Assembly (NCBI GenBank): GCA_024401455.1 | Contig: JAKSLA010000012.1 | Coordinates: forward strand, 1 to 64,000 | Source of the DNA: Paludibacteraceae bacterium | GTDB taxonomy: Bacteria > Bacteroidota > Bacteroidia > Bacteroidales > Paludibacteraceae | Direction of reading: 5' to 3' | DNA length: 64,000 nt | Shown: in pieces, positions 44,143 to 53,715 of the stretch | How the letters are laid out: every line of letters starts with the position of its first letter | Numbering within the stretch: the stretch's first letter is position 1 | Notes under the pieces: model-generated | What the model saw: only the letters and a program-made list of their open reading frames with translations | What the model was told of the DNA's origin: nothing | Databases searched by the model: none | Position numbers and translations under genes: made by a program

Positions 44143-44421
44143 AATTTCTACACTCACCACCGAGGATATTGAGGCTCTGCATCCCGGCTACAATGGAGAT
44201 TTTTCCTACGGAAAAAAGAGGTAGGCATCTACTATTTTGCTACGCTATTTTTTGCACTTTTTATTTGAACTTAAGTTGTCTCGTTTTAATAAACACAGCC
44301 GTTTGTTCTTTACTTACGTCTTCCAAAGACATTTTTCGAAGACCGACGTAACACCTTTTTTGTCAACCGCTCTAATTTCCAATAGAAATCAAACAACACA
44401 TACGAGCAAACAAAGAATTAG
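44143..44421. other. Intergenic region
   Basis: AT-rich spacer before the phosphoethanolamine transferase promoter. I see no ORF, repeat or RNA in it. Confidence 0.35.
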
Positions 44422-44453
44422 ATTGCATATAAATATCTTTTAACCTACCTTTG
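44422..44453 (+). promoter_or_regulatory. Promoter of the phosphoethanolamine transferase gene
   Basis: ATTG (44422-44425), a 20-bp spacer and TACCTTTG (44446-44453). The start codon is 25 bp downstream. Confidence 0.65.
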
Positions 44454-44477
44454 TCTTACGGTTTGGAGATTATTATC

Positions 44478-46145
44478 ATGAAAAATATAGAAAAGCTTTT
44501 CGATGTCTTATACAAAAATCGATTCACACTAGTTATTTTATCCTTATTAGGAATTTTAGGTTCCATTGATGCTATTTTTTCCTCCGGCAATAACATTGCC
44601 CTCGAATTTGCAAGATGGTATCTTATATCTTTTGTATTTGCCGCAATTCTGACTATTCTCATTGGCATTCATTGCAAGATCACGAAAATAATAGGATTCA
44701 CCATTGCCATCACATATAGTTTGCTATGCGTCATCAATGCCACGGGATTCCTATTTTGGGGATTTGGCATCAGTTGCCGTATGCTCTCCATTATTTTTGA
44801 AACAAATAGCAGAGAGGCTATTGAATTCTTCTTTCAAACAATGGAAAACTTGGCCTCCTTAAATTTTCTTTTATGCTTGATCGTCGCCATAGGCACTACA
44901 TTTACACTGCTATTTCTTATCAACCAATTAAAAGAGAGTTATTTTAAAATTATCATTACTGTTTTGGCATTGGCAGGATGTCTTTTTACTGGATTGCAGT
45001 TGAATGACACAACCGAGAAAAAAAACACCAATATCTTTCTAAGAACAGCACTCGACTTAAAACATACAACAGATTCTTTCCGTGAATATGAATATCTAAA
45101 TAGCATCACCTCTCAAAACTTACCATATCCAGAAACCCTCGTAAGCAATGACACCATTGATAACATTATCATAGTTATTGGAGAATCAGCGTCGCGGAAT
45201 CATCATTCCGTTTATAATTACACATTACCAACTACACCAAGACTAAAAAAGAAGGAAGACAAATTATTATTTTTCAACGATGCAATATCAGCATTCTCCA
45301 CAACAAGTGAATCTATGAAAATGTTCATGACATTCGTGAATTCAACAACCAATACAAACGAATGGTATAATTACCCTGATATACTTTCTATTTTCTCTAA
45401 GGCAGGTTACAAAACATATTGGCTTTCCAATCAGGAAAAAAATGGGTTTATGGGAGGATGCGAAAGTTATTTCGCCCAGAAATGTGACAAAAGCAAATTT
45501 GTGGGAATCCTATATACAGGTGACAATCTACAAGAAAAATACGACGACTCCCTTCTGCCAGAGTTATCGTCTGCTCTCAAAGATTCAACAAAAAACAAAT
45601 TGATTGTCCTCCACCTGATGGGGTCACACGGAGAATATCATCGTAGATACCCTAAAGAATATACTTTTTTCACGTATAATGACATTGCCGAGAATGACAG
45701 ACCATATTTGACTGACCAAAAGAAAAAATTGATTGCAGAATATGACAATTCCATCTTGTATACAGACCTAATAATATCCAACATAATCGATTCCCTTTGT
45801 TTATATCCGCATCAAAAAAACCTCTGTATATACTTTTCTGACCATGGAGAAGAAATGTATGGGAAGCGAGATTTTGCAGGCCATTCTATTGGTTACGTGG
45901 ATATCCCTTTCATAATCTGGGCTAGCGACCTGTTTAAATCAAAACTTCCCGATAAATATGCACTAATTGAAAATTCAGTCAACAAACCCATCTCTCTGGA
46001 AAATTTCCCCGATTTCTTATTAGGCATATCCAGCATTAACTATCACTATTACAATCCGACACTCGATTTTTCATCCAAGGAGTATATCTATGGTGATAAA
46101 CGCATTGCTGACAATATGCCATACCATAAAGGGCAATGTGAATAA
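44478..46145 (+). CDS. Phosphoethanolamine transferase (EptA/EptC-like, sulfatase fold)
   Basis: 555 residues from ATG 44478. Five membrane helices (about 10-190) are followed by a sulfatase-type domain. It has VIGESASRNHHSVYNYTLP and TTPRL around the nucleophile region and the metal ligands in HLMGSHGEYHRRYP and SDHGEEMYGK. The family moves phosphoethanolamine from phosphatidylethanolamine to lipid A or other glycans. The position where many family members have the nucleophilic Thr reads GES-A-S here, so the exact nucleophile is uncertain. Confidence 0.88.
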   Translation: MKNIEKLFDVLYKNRFTLVILSLLGILGSIDAIFSSGNNIALEFARWYLISFVFAAILTILIGIHCKITKIIGFTIAITYSLLCVINATGFLFWGFGISCRMLSIIFETNSREAIEFFFQTMENLASLNFLLCLIVAIGTTFTLLFLINQLKESYFKIIITVLALAGCLFTGLQLNDTTEKKNTNIFLRTALDLKHTTDSFREYEYLNSITSQNLPYPETLVSNDTIDNIIIVIGESASRNHHSVYNYTLPTTPRLKKKEDKLLFFNDAISAFSTTSESMKMFMTFVNSTTNTNEWYNYPDILSIFSKAGYKTYWLSNQEKNGFMGGCESYFAQKCDKSKFVGILYTGDNLQEKYDDSLLPELSSALKDSTKNKLIVLHLMGSHGEYHRRYPKEYTFFTYNDIAENDRPYLTDQKKKLIAEYDNSILYTDLIISNIIDSLCLYPHQKNLCIYFSDHGEEMYGKRDFAGHSIGYVDIPFIIWASDLFKSKLPDKYALIENSVNKPISLENFPDFLLGISSINYHYYNPTLDFSSKEYIYGDKRIADNMPYHKGQCE

Positions 46146-46149
46146 ATGT

Positions 46150-47631
46150 TCATTCCCTTTTTATCAAAAGATATATTCCTGAGGGTAAATCACTTATATG
46201 CCTATCGGCTTTTGAGTGGTTTGTACATACCCAAGTTCCATCAATTGAATAAAGGATCATATTGCCCGGTAAAATAATCTCATGCCCATCTCCTTTTAAA
46301 ACAATTATAATATCTTTAAAATATTGATTTCTTACATTCCTGGCTTCTGTTGTATAACCATCATTAAGATGTAATTCCCCATTTACATATTTCCAATATT
46401 GCAAATCGATATTCCCACCAAATTGAAAGACCCAGGCATTCAAGACATTTGTCAGCTCCCTATTAGAGCCATCCATAAGAAAACCTTTTTGATCCACCTC
46501 CAAATCATATTGGCAATCATTAGGTTTGAACGATTCATACGCTTCCCTCTGTCGGAAACAATTGTAAGCCTCCCCTTGGTTAACAACCATGATAGATGAA
46601 GCTAAACTATCTTTAGCCCCTACATCGCCAGAATTATAAACATTGGCAACTACTCCTTCCTTGGTATTAGTCCCACAAATTCCACCTGCTGTGGAGTAGG
46701 TTGCATGTATGTAACCATTATTATGAGAATTACAAATAATTCCCTTGACATGGTGAGATTCATTACCATTGATCCCGGCAATTCCTCCCCCATCTGTCTC
46801 CGTTCTAATATATGCCGCATTATAACTATTGGCAATTATTCCCTCATTTCTGCCTGATATGCCACCCGTATAGGTCTCCCCATATACTTCGCCAAAGTTC
46901 TCACATTGAGATATTAATGCCAATCTTTGCCCTATATCAAAACAAGGCTTATATGAAAAACCTCCATTGTAACCTACTATACCTCCAGAACAAAGTGCAC
47001 CATCAAAATTCCTAAAATTCTTGCAATTGATTATTTCCCCATAATTATATCCTGCAATGCCTCCTGTCGCAACTGCACTTATTGCATAACTATTATTAAA
47101 ACAACTGTCAATCACACCGTAATTAACACCTACCACACCTCCAACAATCTTATAACCACTTATTATACAATTATTTGTACTGCATCCTACTACAATTCCC
47201 TCATTCAATCCACATACATTACCAACATAAAGGTTTCCCCAACCTTCGGCATGGTCAATTATCATATTGCAGACTACCCCAGAAGACGACAGATGACCAA
47301 ATAAACCCAATAAGTTTCCGCCTGAATATCTTAAATTATGAATCTGAAAATTTCCACCGTCAAAATGACCTCCAAAAGGATGTTCCATATCCCCTATCGG
47401 AACCCACTTATCACTTCTCGCCTCGCTATCACTCACATCAATGTCATCTACTAACTGAAAATAGGAGCCTTCATAATTATGCCCACCATTTACACTATCC
47501 GACAAGATCTCCAGTTGCCCAATATTACCTATACAATAAGGGTCGCTTTTCGAACCACTCCCCGGCCATATTCCTGCATGAGCCACATAGGAGAAAATGC
47601 AGAAGATACAACAAAATACAATATTCTTCAT
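46150..47631 (-). CDS. Secreted GLUG-repeat protein, probable T9SS cargo
   Basis: 493 residues. A signal peptide (MKNIVFCCIFCIFSYVAHA) is followed by an N-terminal module (about 20-120). Then come about eight GLUG-like repeats of the type GGIAGYNYGEIINCKNFG that probably form a beta helix (about 125-360). The C-terminal 40 residues (YSIDGTWVCTN, LPSGIYLLIKRE) look like a short type-A T9SS sorting domain. Surface binding or adhesion is likely but not shown. Overlaps the upstream GDPD gene by 4 bp. Confidence 0.82.
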   Translation of the reverse strand: MKNIVFCCIFCIFSYVAHAGIWPGSGSKSDPYCIGNIGQLEILSDSVNGGHNYEGSYFQLVDDIDVSDSEARSDKWVPIGDMEHPFGGHFDGGNFQIHNLRYSGGNLLGLFGHLSSSGVVCNMIIDHAEGWGNLYVGNVCGLNEGIVVGCSTNNCIISGYKIVGGVVGVNYGVIDSCFNNSYAISAVATGGIAGYNYGEIINCKNFRNFDGALCSGGIVGYNGGFSYKPCFDIGQRLALISQCENFGEVYGETYTGGISGRNEGIIANSYNAAYIRTETDGGGIAGINGNESHHVKGIICNSHNNGYIHATYSTAGGICGTNTKEGVVANVYNSGDVGAKDSLASSIMVVNQGEAYNCFRQREAYESFKPNDCQYDLEVDQKGFLMDGSNRELTNVLNAWVFQFGGNIDLQYWKYVNGELHLNDGYTTEARNVRNQYFKDIIIVLKGDGHEIILPGNMILYSIDGTWVCTNHSKADRHISDLPSGIYLLIKRE

Positions 47632-48392
47632 GGCACCAAATAGTCAGTATAAATTAAATCAAATTCATTCCCTAAATGAGCATTTACAAATTCTTCATCA
47701 TTGGAGGTATAGGCAGCAACATGGAAAGGATGTAAACATTTTAACTGCTCAATATCCCCAAAATCGCCACCACAATAGACTGATACAAATTCTATCGGAC
47801 TGTCCCCTTGCATCATGGCTTCTACCGATTTTTGAAGAAATGATTCACGGCTTTCCTTCTCTCCAGCCGAAAACATAGGAATAAAACCGACACGCTTTAA
47901 TGCCAGATAAGCTTCCATATCAAAAGCCTCCACAAGCATACGACTCTTAAATGCTCCTAATATAGAGTCTAACAAGACTGCATCATCGAATTTATCAGAT
48001 ACCAAAAACCAATTTTCGTTCCATTGCATCAGTTCAACTACATCACTAATGGTAAGCGGAGTATATCTACCATATATTTTTCTTGATCGAAATTCATTCA
48101 AGGTTGGGACTGAATCACCCTTTTCTGGATATCCAGATGAGCTATTGAACAATTCCCAGTCATGAACCATGACCATTTGCCCGTCTGAAGTAAAAGAAAT
48201 ATCTAACTCTATAAATTGAAACCCTTTATCTAAAGAAAGCTTTACTGCTTCCTTACTATTGGTATAGATGTATCCATCTATGCTACCTCCCCCGTGCGCT
48301 ATTAAATTAGGAAGAGCACTCCATATGTCTTGTGAAAATAGATCAACACAAAACAACAAGGAAAACATCAATGACACTACTTTTGATTTCAT
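47628..48392 (-). CDS. Glycerophosphodiester phosphodiesterase family protein
   Basis: 254 residues. A signal peptide at about 1-20. The GDPD pattern is LIAHGGGSIDGYIYTNSKEAVKLSLDKG followed by QFIELDISFTSDGQMVMVHDW. Glu and Asp metal ligands are kept, but the usual HRG opening reads HGG. It hydrolyses glycerophosphodiesters, or a related cyclic phosphodiester, in the periplasm. Its stop codon overlaps the GLUG gene start. Confidence 0.85.
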   Translation of the reverse strand: MKSKVVSLMFSLLFCVDLFSQDIWSALPNLIAHGGGSIDGYIYTNSKEAVKLSLDKGFQFIELDISFTSDGQMVMVHDWELFNSSSGYPEKGDSVPTLNEFRSRKIYGRYTPLTISDVVELMQWNENWFLVSDKFDDAVLLDSILGAFKSRMLVEAFDMEAYLALKRVGFIPMFSAGEKESRESFLQKSVEAMMQGDSPIEFVSVYCGGDFGDIEQLKCLHPFHVAAYTSNDEEFVNAHLGNEFDLIYTDYLVP

Positions 48393-48473
48393 TTGATTGC
48401 CGTTAACAAATAATAAAAAGATTAGACTTTCGGAGCCCTCTATCTATTCTATTCCCCTTAGTATTCTACACAT

Positions 48474-49220
48474 TTAAACTTGTCTGTCTTTCCAAGATCG
48501 TAAACCCAACGCTTCAATCATTGCATTTACCAGTTTAGGCCCAATTATGCTCGACAATTTCTTTTTTATTTTTGAAGCTAACCTAATATGAAAAGGCATC
48601 CATGAACCTACAAAATGATGTATGCAATATGTATTTTCCGTTATGGTAATTTTCCCTGTATTTTGTGATATCGGACAGAAATATTCAGACGGATACATCG
48701 TTGTCAAACCTTCGAAATTCTGATAACTGTTGTTCATTATCAACCCCCTTTTTTTCATATGTTCTGAAATTATGACCGTATTAGGAGTCAAATCAAAAGT
48801 TTTGTCTTCTTTTATGAAATGTCGATTTTCATATTCCTTCAAAAGCTCATTTACCCACAGGCCATTTTTTTCGCTCGCCATCATGCACGTTTGGACATAA
48901 CCATTGCTCTCAAACCCAGAAAAAGCAGACAAATGAAGGAAAGGGGAAAAATCCTTTATAACCTCTACGTCTGTATCCATATATATACCTCCCTCATGGT
49001 ATAGTGCATACAATCGGACATAATCAGATACGAAAGCAAATTTTCTACTTTCATACGCTTCTTTTACATATAGATTGGAATTAATGTCAAAATTATCTTC
49101 GTTCCACAATCGTAGTTCATAATCTGGCATTGTCTTTTTCCATGACTCTATATACTTTAGCGCTTCTAACGGCAATGGATTACCCCCAAACCAACAATAA
49201 TGAATTATTTTAGGAATCAT
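48474..49220 (-). CDS. Family 32 glycosyltransferase (capsular/OCH1-like)
   Basis: 248 residues. Starts MIPKIIHYCWFGG and has the DxD motif in GGIYMDTDVEV near residue 97, together with WNEDNF and YALYHEGG, all typical of the GT32 Gly_transf_sug family. It transfers a sugar to a surface glycan. It is not directly next to the main polysaccharide operon. Spacing to its neighbours is 82 and 123 bp. Confidence 0.92.
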   Translation of the reverse strand: MIPKIIHYCWFGGNPLPLEALKYIESWKKTMPDYELRLWNEDNFDINSNLYVKEAYESRKFAFVSDYVRLYALYHEGGIYMDTDVEVIKDFSPFLHLSAFSGFESNGYVQTCMMASEKNGLWVNELLKEYENRHFIKEDKTFDLTPNTVIISEHMKKRGLIMNNSYQNFEGLTTMYPSEYFCPISQNTGKITITENTYCIHHFVGSWMPFHIRLASKIKKKLSSIIGPKLVNAMIEALGLRSWKDRQV

Positions 49221-49342
49221 ACTATCTATTTTTTAGGTGATTTCCTTGAATTCACCATACTTATATCACTTATCCAAAAATCAACAGTTCCCAATTCAAA
49301 AGAAAATGAATTTGAGATTGTTTGGCTAAAAAAGAATATAAA

Positions 49343-50164
49343 TCAAATGGCGACGATCTCGCCTTTTTCAAAGTCGCCGTCCTTCGTCACTGTCGAACAT
49401 GGCGTGTAGAAGTCGTGTGCATAAATGATGACCTGATGCTCTTTTACGGCACGCTCCAAAATCTCGTTTTTGCCTGTCAAGGCCGCCACTTGGTCCACAT
49501 CCACCGCACTCAACCACCTCAAAGGAAGGTGTGCAGCGGTTGGAATCACGTCACCGGCAAATAGATATGTCTGTTTGCCATCTTCAAGATAAACAACAAT
49601 TTGACCGAGCGAATGACCCGAATATAGCTTCAAATCAACACCTTCGCATATCGAAGTGTCCTCGTTGATAAAACTAAACTTATCCTGATTGAAAATCTCC
49701 ATTACATCAACAGAGAGGATTGAATTTTCCTCTGCAATATTCGGAGCCAAAAGGTTCTTCCACTGATCCTCGCTCACCCAATGGGTGGCATTCGGGAAAG
49801 TGAGTTGCAACTTGAAATCTTGATCTATCCAAGTACAGCCACCGCAATGTTCAAAGTGCAAATGAGTTAGGATTACATCCGTGACATCCTGGCAAGAGAA
49901 ACCATGCTTGGCCAATTGCGACTCCAAGGTCACCATCTGCCTAAAACCATAATCCTCCATTACATCCCAATGTTTCGTTCCGACCCCCGCATCAATCAAA
50001 ATAAGACGTTTACCCGCCTTGACCAACAATGAGCGCATCGACAATTTACAGAAGTTATCCTCATCGGCAGGATAGGCCTCCGCCCACGCCAACTTAGGCA
50101 CAGAACCAAAGCAAGCACCACCGTCACTCAAAAAAAAACCTGTTTCTATCTTAAATAACTTCAT
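49343..50164 (-). CDS. MBL-fold metallo-hydrolase
   Basis: 273 residues from ATG 50164. A metallo-beta-lactamase-fold protein with the metal site THLHFEHCGG (HxHxEH instead of the usual HxHxDH), IDAGVG near residue 63, and a later GHSLGQIVVYLEDG segment. It hydrolyses an ester or lactone-like bond; the substrate is unknown. A divergent arrangement with the Mpl gene shares a 92-bp intergenic region that has a leftward TATCTTTG box at 50192-50199. Confidence 0.88.
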   Translation of the reverse strand: MKLFKIETGFFLSDGGACFGSVPKLAWAEAYPADEDNFCKLSMRSLLVKAGKRLILIDAGVGTKHWDVMEDYGFRQMVTLESQLAKHGFSCQDVTDVILTHLHFEHCGGCTWIDQDFKLQLTFPNATHWVSEDQWKNLLAPNIAEENSILSVDVMEIFNQDKFSFINEDTSICEGVDLKLYSGHSLGQIVVYLEDGKQTYLFAGDVIPTAAHLPLRWLSAVDVDQVAALTGKNEILERAVKEHQVIIYAHDFYTPCSTVTKDGDFEKGEIVAI

Positions 50165-50191
50165 TTTTTGTTTATTTTTGTGCGAATTTAG

Positions 50192-50199
50192 CAAAGATA
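50192..50199 (-). promoter_or_regulatory. Candidate -7 promoter box for the MBL-fold gene
   Basis: Minus strand TATCTTTG, 28 bp from the start. No TTTG box at the standard distance. Confidence 0.45.
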
Positions 50200-50256
50200 C
50201 ACAAAGTCACAAAATCTTTTTCTTTGTTTGTATCTGTCCGTGCAAGTGTAAAAAAT

Positions 50257-51618
50257 ATGAGGATACATTTTATTGCAATTGGAGGGGCTGCCATGCACAA
50301 CTTGGCTGTAGCATTGCAGGAGAAAGGCGACATCATCACAGGTTCTGACGATGAAATCAAGGAACCATCAAGAAGTCGTTTGGCTGCGCATGGCCTTTTG
50401 CCTGAAAAAATGGGTTGGTTCCCAGAAAAGCTCAACAATGAAATCGACATCGTCATATTGGGCATGCATGCCAGACCTGACAACCCCGAACTATTGGAGG
50501 CCAAGCGTCTTGGCTTGAAGATCTGTTCTTTCCCAGAATACCTTTTCCAACAGACAAGGGACAAGATGAGGGTCGTCATCAGCGGAAGCCACGGCAAGAC
50601 CACCATCACCGCCATGGTGCTCCATGTACTTCATAAGCTGAACATCCCGTTCGATTACTTGATCGGCGCGCAGATGGAGGGATTTGATGCCATGCTGAGC
50701 CTCAACGAAGAGACGAGGGTGGCCATCTTCGAGGGCGACGAGTACCTTACTTCCGTCATCGACCAAAGACCTAAATTCCACATTTACCAACCACACATTG
50801 CCGTCATTTCGGGCATTGAGTGGGACCACATCGACGCTTTCCCTACATTCGAGAATTACATCGAACAATTCAGCACTTTCTCGCAAATGATCGAGAGAAA
50901 CGGCAAACTGATTTATCCGGAGGGCGACGAAAACATTCAACAGATAACGGAAAATATCCGCGAAGATATCACGGATATGCCTTACCATACCCCTGAATAC
51001 ACCATAGAATCGGGCGTCACTATCCTAAAGACAAAATATGGCGACTTCCCGCTACAGATATTCGGCGAACACAATATGCAGAATATCGATGCCGCCAGAC
51101 TCGTCTGCCGACAAATCGGTGTGAAAGATGCCGACTTCTACGAAAGCATCGCAACATTCAAGGGATTGGCGGGAAGAATGGAGCGAATAGCCAACAACAC
51201 ACACGCTTCCGCTTACTTCGACCGTGCCCACACGCCCGACAATGTAAAGGTGTCCATACACGCATTGAAAACGCAGTTCCCGGATAGAAAGGTGATAGCC
51301 TGTTTGGAACTTTGCAGTTTCAGCAATCTCTCTTCGGGTTACCTGCCACAATACACGCAAACACTGAAAGAGGCTGACTTGGCATTCGTCTATTTCAACC
51401 CTAACCTCAACAGTTACAAACGTCGCAGCCCGATTAGCGAAGAGATGGTGAAGGAGGTCTTTGGCGAGGAGATCACTCTCTTCACGAACAACATCAAGTT
51501 GTTGGACCGACTCAGTGAAGAGAATCTGCAAGATGCCAACCTGCTATTCATGACCTCCGGCAGTTTCTCGGGAATAAATTTGGTGGCCTTCGCCCAAAAC
51601 CTATTGAAGAAGGGATGA
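50257..51618 (+). CDS. mpl: Mur ligase, UDP-MurNAc:tripeptide ligase type
   Basis: 453 residues from ATG 50257 (MRIHFIAIGGAAMHNLAVALQEKGD). An N-terminal domain binds the UDP sugar. A central domain has P-loop GSHGKTT at about 110-116, and the C-terminal ligase domain ends ... The overall arrangement and length match Mpl, which re-attaches a recycled tripeptide to UDP-MurNAc in cell-wall recycling. MurC is the main alternative. Distance from dCMP deaminase is 31 bp. Confidence 0.9.
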   Translation: MRIHFIAIGGAAMHNLAVALQEKGDIITGSDDEIKEPSRSRLAAHGLLPEKMGWFPEKLNNEIDIVILGMHARPDNPELLEAKRLGLKICSFPEYLFQQTRDKMRVVISGSHGKTTITAMVLHVLHKLNIPFDYLIGAQMEGFDAMLSLNEETRVAIFEGDEYLTSVIDQRPKFHIYQPHIAVISGIEWDHIDAFPTFENYIEQFSTFSQMIERNGKLIYPEGDENIQQITENIREDITDMPYHTPEYTIESGVTILKTKYGDFPLQIFGEHNMQNIDAARLVCRQIGVKDADFYESIATFKGLAGRMERIANNTHASAYFDRAHTPDNVKVSIHALKTQFPDRKVIACLELCSFSNLSSGYLPQYTQTLKEADLAFVYFNPNLNSYKRRSPISEEMVKEVFGEEITLFTNNIKLLDRLSEENLQDANLLFMTSGSFSGINLVAFAQNLLKKG

Positions 51619-51649
51619 GAAACTCCCGCTTCGCCCAAATCATATTGTT

Positions 51650-52096
51650 ATGAGTGATAATTCTGAAAAGAGAGAAAAACTTGACAGCCGCTATATGAGG
51701 ATGGCCCGCATCTGGGCTGAAAACTCCTATTGTGAAAGGCGAAAAGTGGGCGCACTACTTGTCAAGGACAATATGATCATCTCCGACGGATACAACGGCA
51801 CCCCCTCCGGGTTTGAAAATGTATGCGAAGACGAAGACAGCAAGACGAAACCCTACGTCCTCCATGCCGAGGCTAACGCCATCACCAAAGTAGCAAGGTC
51901 CAACAACAGCAGCGAGGGGGCCACCCTCTATGTGACGGCTTCGCCTTGCATCGAGTGTGCGAAACTCATCATCCAATCGGGTATCAAGCGTGTCGTCTTT
52001 GGCGAATACTACCGTATAACAGATGGTATTGAACTATTAGAAAGAGCAAATATCGAGCTTAAATATTTAAACATCGATTCTACAGAGTCTTTATGA
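51650..52096 (+). CDS. dCMP deaminase (ComEB family)
   Basis: 148 residues. Zinc ligands and catalytic Glu are His72 and Glu74 (HAEANAI) and Cys100 and Cys103 (PCIECAKLI). The family deaminates dCMP to dUMP, a step in dTTP supply. Its stop codon overlaps the CtpA start (ATGA), giving a 4-bp overlap. Confidence 0.93.
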   Translation: MSDNSEKREKLDSRYMRMARIWAENSYCERRKVGALLVKDNMIISDGYNGTPSGFENVCEDEDSKTKPYVLHAEANAITKVARSNNSSEGATLYVTASPCIECAKLIIQSGIKRVVFGEYYRITDGIELLERANIELKYLNIDSTESL

Positions 52097-53685
52097 ATAA
52101 AAGAGTATATATCCCCTTATTTTTCGCCTTGGCTGTCATCGGTGGCATCCTAATCGGAAAAATATTAACTGAAAGATCGGTCAGACAAAATTACCCCTCT
52201 AACACAGAGATGCGTGCCCCTCGTGGAAAAATCGAGGCTATGCTCAACTTGATTGATATGAAGTATGTGGATACCCTCTCCTACGACAGTATCGTGGAGA
52301 AAGCCATCCCAAAGATTCTTACCAATCTTGATCCGCACTCAACCTATATTCCTGCGTCAGACCTCCAAACTGTCAACGAGGAATTGGATGGCAGTTTCAG
52401 TGGCATCGGCATCCAATTCAACATCCAGAATGACACCATCATGGTGGTGGGTGTCATAAGTGGCGGTCCGTCTGAGAAGAAAGGAATTTTGCCGGGCGAC
52501 CGCATCGTAAATGTAAACGACACCCTCTTCGTCGGCAAATCCATCTCCAACGATAAGGTAATGAAGAAGTTGAGAGGTCCTAAAGGCACGGAAGTGAAGA
52601 TTGACATCAAACGCAATGGCATGAAAGACCTTCTTCCGGTCACTATTGTCCGCGGCGATATTCCAATCACCAGCCTCGACGCCCACTACATGATTGACTC
52701 CAACATCGGATATGTAAGAGTAAACCGCTTCGGCGCAACGACATACGAAGAGTTCTTCAAGGCAATCTATGAACTGAAAGGCCAAGGTGCCGAGAAATAC
52801 ATCATCGACCTTCGCGCCAACCCGGGTGGCTACCTCGACCAAGCGATACTAATGATCAACGAATTCTTGGAAGCGGGCGACATGATCGTCTATACAGAAG
52901 GAAATTCAAGTCCACGCAACGACTCGCCTGCCGACGGAAACGGTCGATTCAAAAACAACAAGGTTGTTGTACTCATCGACGAATGGTCTGCCTCGGCCAG
53001 CGAAATCTTCGCAGGAGCCATCCAAGACAACGACAGAGGTACAGTCATCGGACGACGTTCATTCGGTAAAGGTCTTGTGCAACAACAATTCCCTATGGGC
53101 GACGGCTCTGCCCTTCGCCTCACCATAGCAAGATACTACACCCCTTCCGGCCGCTGCATCCAGAAGCCATACAACGACTACGAGAAGGACATCGTCAACC
53201 GTTATCTTCACGGAGAACTGGATGCCGAAGACAGCATCCATGTGGATAAGGCTGACTCCACCGTTTACTTCACCAAAAACGGACGACGTGTATATGGCGG
53301 TGGCGGTATCATGCCTGATATTTTCGTGCCTCGTGACACAACAGGCATGACCTCTTACTACAACAAAATAAGCAACAACGGCATCATCTATGAGTATGCC
53401 TTTGCCTACGCAGACAAAAACCGCGAGTTGCTCAAAACATTCAAGACAGCAAAAGATTTGGAAACATACTTGGGCAAGGCAAACCTTATTCCGTCATTGG
53501 CTACTTTCGCCGAGGAGAAGGGCATTCGCCGCAATCCTAACATGATAGCCAAGTCTCAACGTCAACTCAACAACAAATTGAACGCATACATCGCCCGCAA
53601 TATTTTGGGCGACAACGCCTTCTTCCAGATACTAAATCAAGAAGACGTAACCGTCCGAAAGGCAATTGAAGAAATATCAAGATAA
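52093..53685 (+). CDS. ctpA: S41 carboxy-terminal processing peptidase
   Basis: 530 residues. An N-terminal membrane anchor or signal (about 5-22), then a PDZ domain at about 100-180 (GVISGGPSEKKGILPGDRIV) and the S41 catalytic domain. The Ser301/Lys326 dyad lies in WSASASEI and GRRSFGKGLVQQ. CtpA removes C-terminal tails of periplasmic proteins. The C-terminal extension (about 400-530) is longer than in the smallest family members. A 17-bp tandem duplication covers its stop codon. Confidence 0.95.
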   Translation: MNKRVYIPLFFALAVIGGILIGKILTERSVRQNYPSNTEMRAPRGKIEAMLNLIDMKYVDTLSYDSIVEKAIPKILTNLDPHSTYIPASDLQTVNEELDGSFSGIGIQFNIQNDTIMVVGVISGGPSEKKGILPGDRIVNVNDTLFVGKSISNDKVMKKLRGPKGTEVKIDIKRNGMKDLLPVTIVRGDIPITSLDAHYMIDSNIGYVRVNRFGATTYEEFFKAIYELKGQGAEKYIIDLRANPGGYLDQAILMINEFLEAGDMIVYTEGNSSPRNDSPADGNGRFKNNKVVVLIDEWSASASEIFAGAIQDNDRGTVIGRRSFGKGLVQQQFPMGDGSALRLTIARYYTPSGRCIQKPYNDYEKDIVNRYLHGELDAEDSIHVDKADSTVYFTKNGRRVYGGGGIMPDIFVPRDTTGMTSYYNKISNNGIIYEYAFAYADKNRELLKTFKTAKDLETYLGKANLIPSLATFAEEKGIRRNPNMIAKSQRQLNNKLNAYIARNILGDNAFFQILNQEDVTVRKAIEEISR

Positions 53686-53715
53686 CAAACATTACTTAAT
53701 AACAAACATTACTTA
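53682..53715 (+). repeat. Tandem 17-bp duplication between ctpA and the next gene
   Basis: ATAACAAACATTACTTA occurs twice without gap, 53682-53698 and 53699-53715. The first copy carries the ctpA stop codon, and the last base of the second is the A of the next gene's ATG. The duplication therefore sets the spacing between the two genes. Confidence 0.9.
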
